A stretch of DNA of 7,021 nt from Actinomycetota bacterium (GTDB lineage Bacteria; Actinomycetota; Actinomycetes; Nanopelagicales; Nanopelagicaceae). Location: contig SXRC01000082.1 in the NCBI GenBank assembly GCA_005793655.1, positions 1-7,021 on the forward strand, written 5' to 3'. The notes beneath the pieces are model-generated. The model made no database searches and was not told where the DNA came from. It saw nothing but the letters and a program-made list of their open reading frames with translations. Numbering within the stretch: the stretch's first letter is position 1; the number at the start of each line of letters is the position of its first letter. Positions 5,406-7,021 of the stretch are shown here, one piece after another. The position numbers were made by a program, and so were the translations under genes.

Positions 5406-6335
5406 TTAATGCCCAGATAAAAACCGCTCAGCATCTAAAGCTGCCTGGCAGCCGGTGCCAGCGGCGGTTATCGCTTGGCGGTAGGTGAAATCAACTAGAT
5501 CACCACAGGCGAAGACTCCAGGTATCTGAGTTTTGGTACTTCGCCCCTCGACCTGCACATATCCGTCAGTATTTAACTCCAACTGTCCAACTAACAATTC
5601 ACTTCTAGGCAGGTGTCCAATTGCTACAAACAAGCCAGTGAAATCTTTAACTACCTCTTGAGCAGTCAAAGTGTTTTTTAATTTAAGGCCGGATACTTTG
5701 TCATCCCCTAATACATCAATTACTTCATGGTTGAATAAAAACTCAATCTTTGGATTTTTCTCTGCCCGCTCAATCATAATTTTTGATGCTCTAAATTTAT
5801 CTCGTCGGTGTATTAAGACCACCTCGCTAGCAAATTTAGTTAGAAAAATTGCCTCCTCCATTGCTGAATCACCACCACCAACAACTGCAATCACCTGATC
5901 TCTAAAAAAGAAACCATCACAGGTCGCACACCAAGAAACTCCCCGGCCAGATAAACGTTTTTCATTTGGCAACCCAATCTCTTTATAGGCAGAACCCATC
6001 GCCAAAATTACTGATTTTGCTTTTACAGTATTTCCAGAGCCATCGGTTAACTCCTTTATCTCACCAGTTAATTTCACCAAAACAATATCATCGGTAATTA
6101 TTTTGGCACCAAATCGCTCAACCTGCTTACGCATTGATTCCATTAACTCAGGTCCCATAACACCAGTAGCAAATCCTGGAAAGTTTTCTACCTCAGTGGT
6201 GTTCATTAACGCACCACCTGCAGTAACAGAGCCTTCATAAATAACTGGCTTTAATTGTGCTCGGCCAGCATAAATTGCAGCGGTGTATCCAGCCGGACCA
6301 GATCCGACAATGACTACTTCATTAACATCACTCAC
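5406..6335 (-). CDS. trxB: Thioredoxin reductase TrxB (FAD, NADPH)
   Basis: A cytoplasmic flavoenzyme that passes electrons from NADPH through FAD and a redox-active disulfide to thioredoxin. The 309 residues show the N-terminal FAD dinucleotide motif GSGPAG (11-16), the redox centre CATC (Cys136 and Cys139), the NADPH-binding GGGDSA (153-158) with HRRDKFRAS (176-184) for the 2'-phosphate, and the second FAD motif GVFACGD (273-279). Length and motif order match the low-molecular-weight bacterial TrxB class. The start is GTG at 6335-6333, ten bases after the murJ stop, with only a weak AGG-containing ribosome site; coupling to murJ translation is likely. trxA, its substrate, is the next gene in the same direction. 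Confidence 0.97.
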   Translation of the reverse strand: MSDVNEVVIVGSGPAGYTAAIYAGRAQLKPVIYEGSVTAGGALMNTTEVENFPGFATGVMGPELMESMRKQVERFGAKIITDDIVLVKLTGEIKELTDGSGNTVKAKSVILAMGSAYKEIGLPNEKRLSGRGVSWCATCDGFFFRDQVIAVVGGGDSAMEEAIFLTKFASEVVLIHRRDKFRASKIMIERAEKNPKIEFLFNHEVIDVLGDDKVSGLKLKNTLTAQEVVKDFTGLFVAIGHLPRSELLVGQLELNTDGYVQVEGRSTKTQIPGVFACGDLVDFTYRQAITAAGTGCQAALDAERFLSGH

Positions 6336-6345
6336 AGAGACCAGC

Positions 6346-7021
6346 CTATTCCTTTCTCGCCTTAATCATTTTCATCAAGGATGTGACCTCAGGCATTTTG
6401 AACAACCGTAGGATGAATAGATACAAAACGGCTGACACCAAAACAACAAGTACTAGGTAAATTAAATTCCCACCAGGTATTTTATCTCTAAATACCCAAG
6501 TGGGTGCTAAAGACAGTGAAAAAATCAGTAATAACTTAAGGTAGAAAACCATAATACTAAAAACTGGAAGATGAATTTGATGGTGCTTAATTAAGTAAAA
6601 CGAAAAAGCTGCGCCAATAAAATAATGAATAGTAAAGACTCCAGCTAAACCAACTGTTATCCATTTTGGCTCTACGTACATCGCTACTACAATTGATAAA
6701 ATTACTGAAATAATATTCATAATTAGATTACCAATTACCTGTGATCGCAAGTTTTCAAAAGCATTTAAACCACGAAGTAAAATCAAATTAATACTTACTG
6801 GTATCAGAGCTAGTGCAAAGGCAGATAAGGTCAGACCGAGGTAATTTGCATCATCATCTGATATACCAAAGTATAAAACCCTAGATATAACCTCACCAAA
6901 AACTAAAAACAATAATGCTGCTGGCACGGTGAATATTCCAATAAATCTTATTGCCATATTCATTGCAGATGTAATCTCACCTTGTTTTTTATCAATAACC
7001 CAATTTGAAAGTCTTGGTAGA
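6346..7021 (-). CDS. murJ: C-terminal part of lipid II flippase MurJ (MviN), truncated by the window edge
   Basis: The frame is open to base 7021 and stops with TAG at 6348-6346, giving about 225 C-terminal residues; the true start lies beyond the window, and Met codons near 6963 are internal. The fragment begins LPRLSNWVIDKKQGEI, the conserved cytoplasmic stretch before the second half of the MOP-superfamily flippase, and contains six hydrophobic segments that fit the last six of the fourteen MurJ helices, including the GLNAFENLRSQVIGN loop. MurJ moves lipid-linked peptidoglycan precursor to the outer face of the membrane. The protein ends with a short basic tail (MIKARKE) directly after the last helix. 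It therefore lacks the long C-terminal pseudokinase extension of mycobacterial MviN. It is the upstream partner of trxB, trxA and the cwlM-like gene, with a 10-base gap to trxB. Confidence 0.93.
   Translation of the reverse strand, partial: LPRLSNWVIDKKQGEITSAMNMAIRFIGIFTVPAALLFLVFGEVISRVLYFGISDDDANYLGLTLSAFALALIPVSINLILLRGLNAFENLRSQVIGNLIMNIISVILSIVVAMYVEPKWITVGLAGVFTIHYFIGAAFSFYLIKHHQIHLPVFSIMVFYLKLLLIFSLSLAPTWVFRDKIPGGNLIYLVLVVLVSAVLYLFILRLFKMPEVTSLMKMIKARKE

Noticed and set aside
6346..6963. Complete membrane protein starting at ATG 6963
   Set aside because: The frame stays open to the window edge and the upstream residues (LPRLSNWVIDKK) are conserved MurJ sequence, so the gene is cut by the window.

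Overview
The window is a compact piece of an actinobacterial chromosome from the origin-proximal jag–rsmG–parA–parB neighbourhood. Two parS-type partition sites support this: a perfect 14-base core at 119-132 and a 15/16 match at 746-761. The gene set matches the conserved actinobacterial block known from Mycobacterium (jag, gid, parA, parB on one side of a convergent junction; cwlM, trxA, trxB, murJ on the other). The AT-rich composition of most of the window (spot counts of 32-38% GC in several 60-base lines), the very short spacers and the gene overlaps suggest a small streamlined genome. The freshwater acI / Nanopelagicales group is my best guess; this is an inference from style, not a proof.

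Layout. On the + strand, from the left edge: the last 38 codons of jag/khpB (R3H domain), parS site 1 lying on the GTG start of rsmG, rsmG (16S rRNA m7G methyltransferase), parS site 2 inside the 5' end of parA, then parA and parB overlapping by four bases (ATGA). parB ends convergently on the next gene, with the two stop codons sharing bases. On the - strand, from the right edge in transcription order: the C-terminal part of murJ (lipid II flippase), trxB, trxA, a cwlM-like amidase-fold protein, and a class I/II PLP aminotransferase. The largest gap in this second block is 67 bases, so it may be transcribed as one unit.

How the genes relate. ParA, ParB and the parS sites form the chromosome segregation system. 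TrxA and TrxB are a complete thioredoxin pair. MurJ and the CwlM-like protein both belong to peptidoglycan precursor supply. In mycobacteria CwlM is a cytoplasmic regulator of this pathway, known to act on MurA and reported to bind MurJ. The most interesting protein is this CwlM homologue. It keeps the amidase fold and two peptidoglycan-binding-like domains, but both zinc histidines (to Trp181 and Lys248) and the catalytic Glu (to Asp318) appear to be replaced, and it has no signal peptide. It is probably a pseudoenzyme with a regulatory role. Other points to check are the parS/start-codon overlap, the ambiguous parA start (hairpin and small leader reading frame), the shared-stop convergent junction on a 14-bp palindrome, the GC step inside parA, and the short C-terminus of MurJ. 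I saw no RNA genes, CRISPR arrays, mobile elements or intrinsic terminators, and no gene-free stretch longer than 70 bases.
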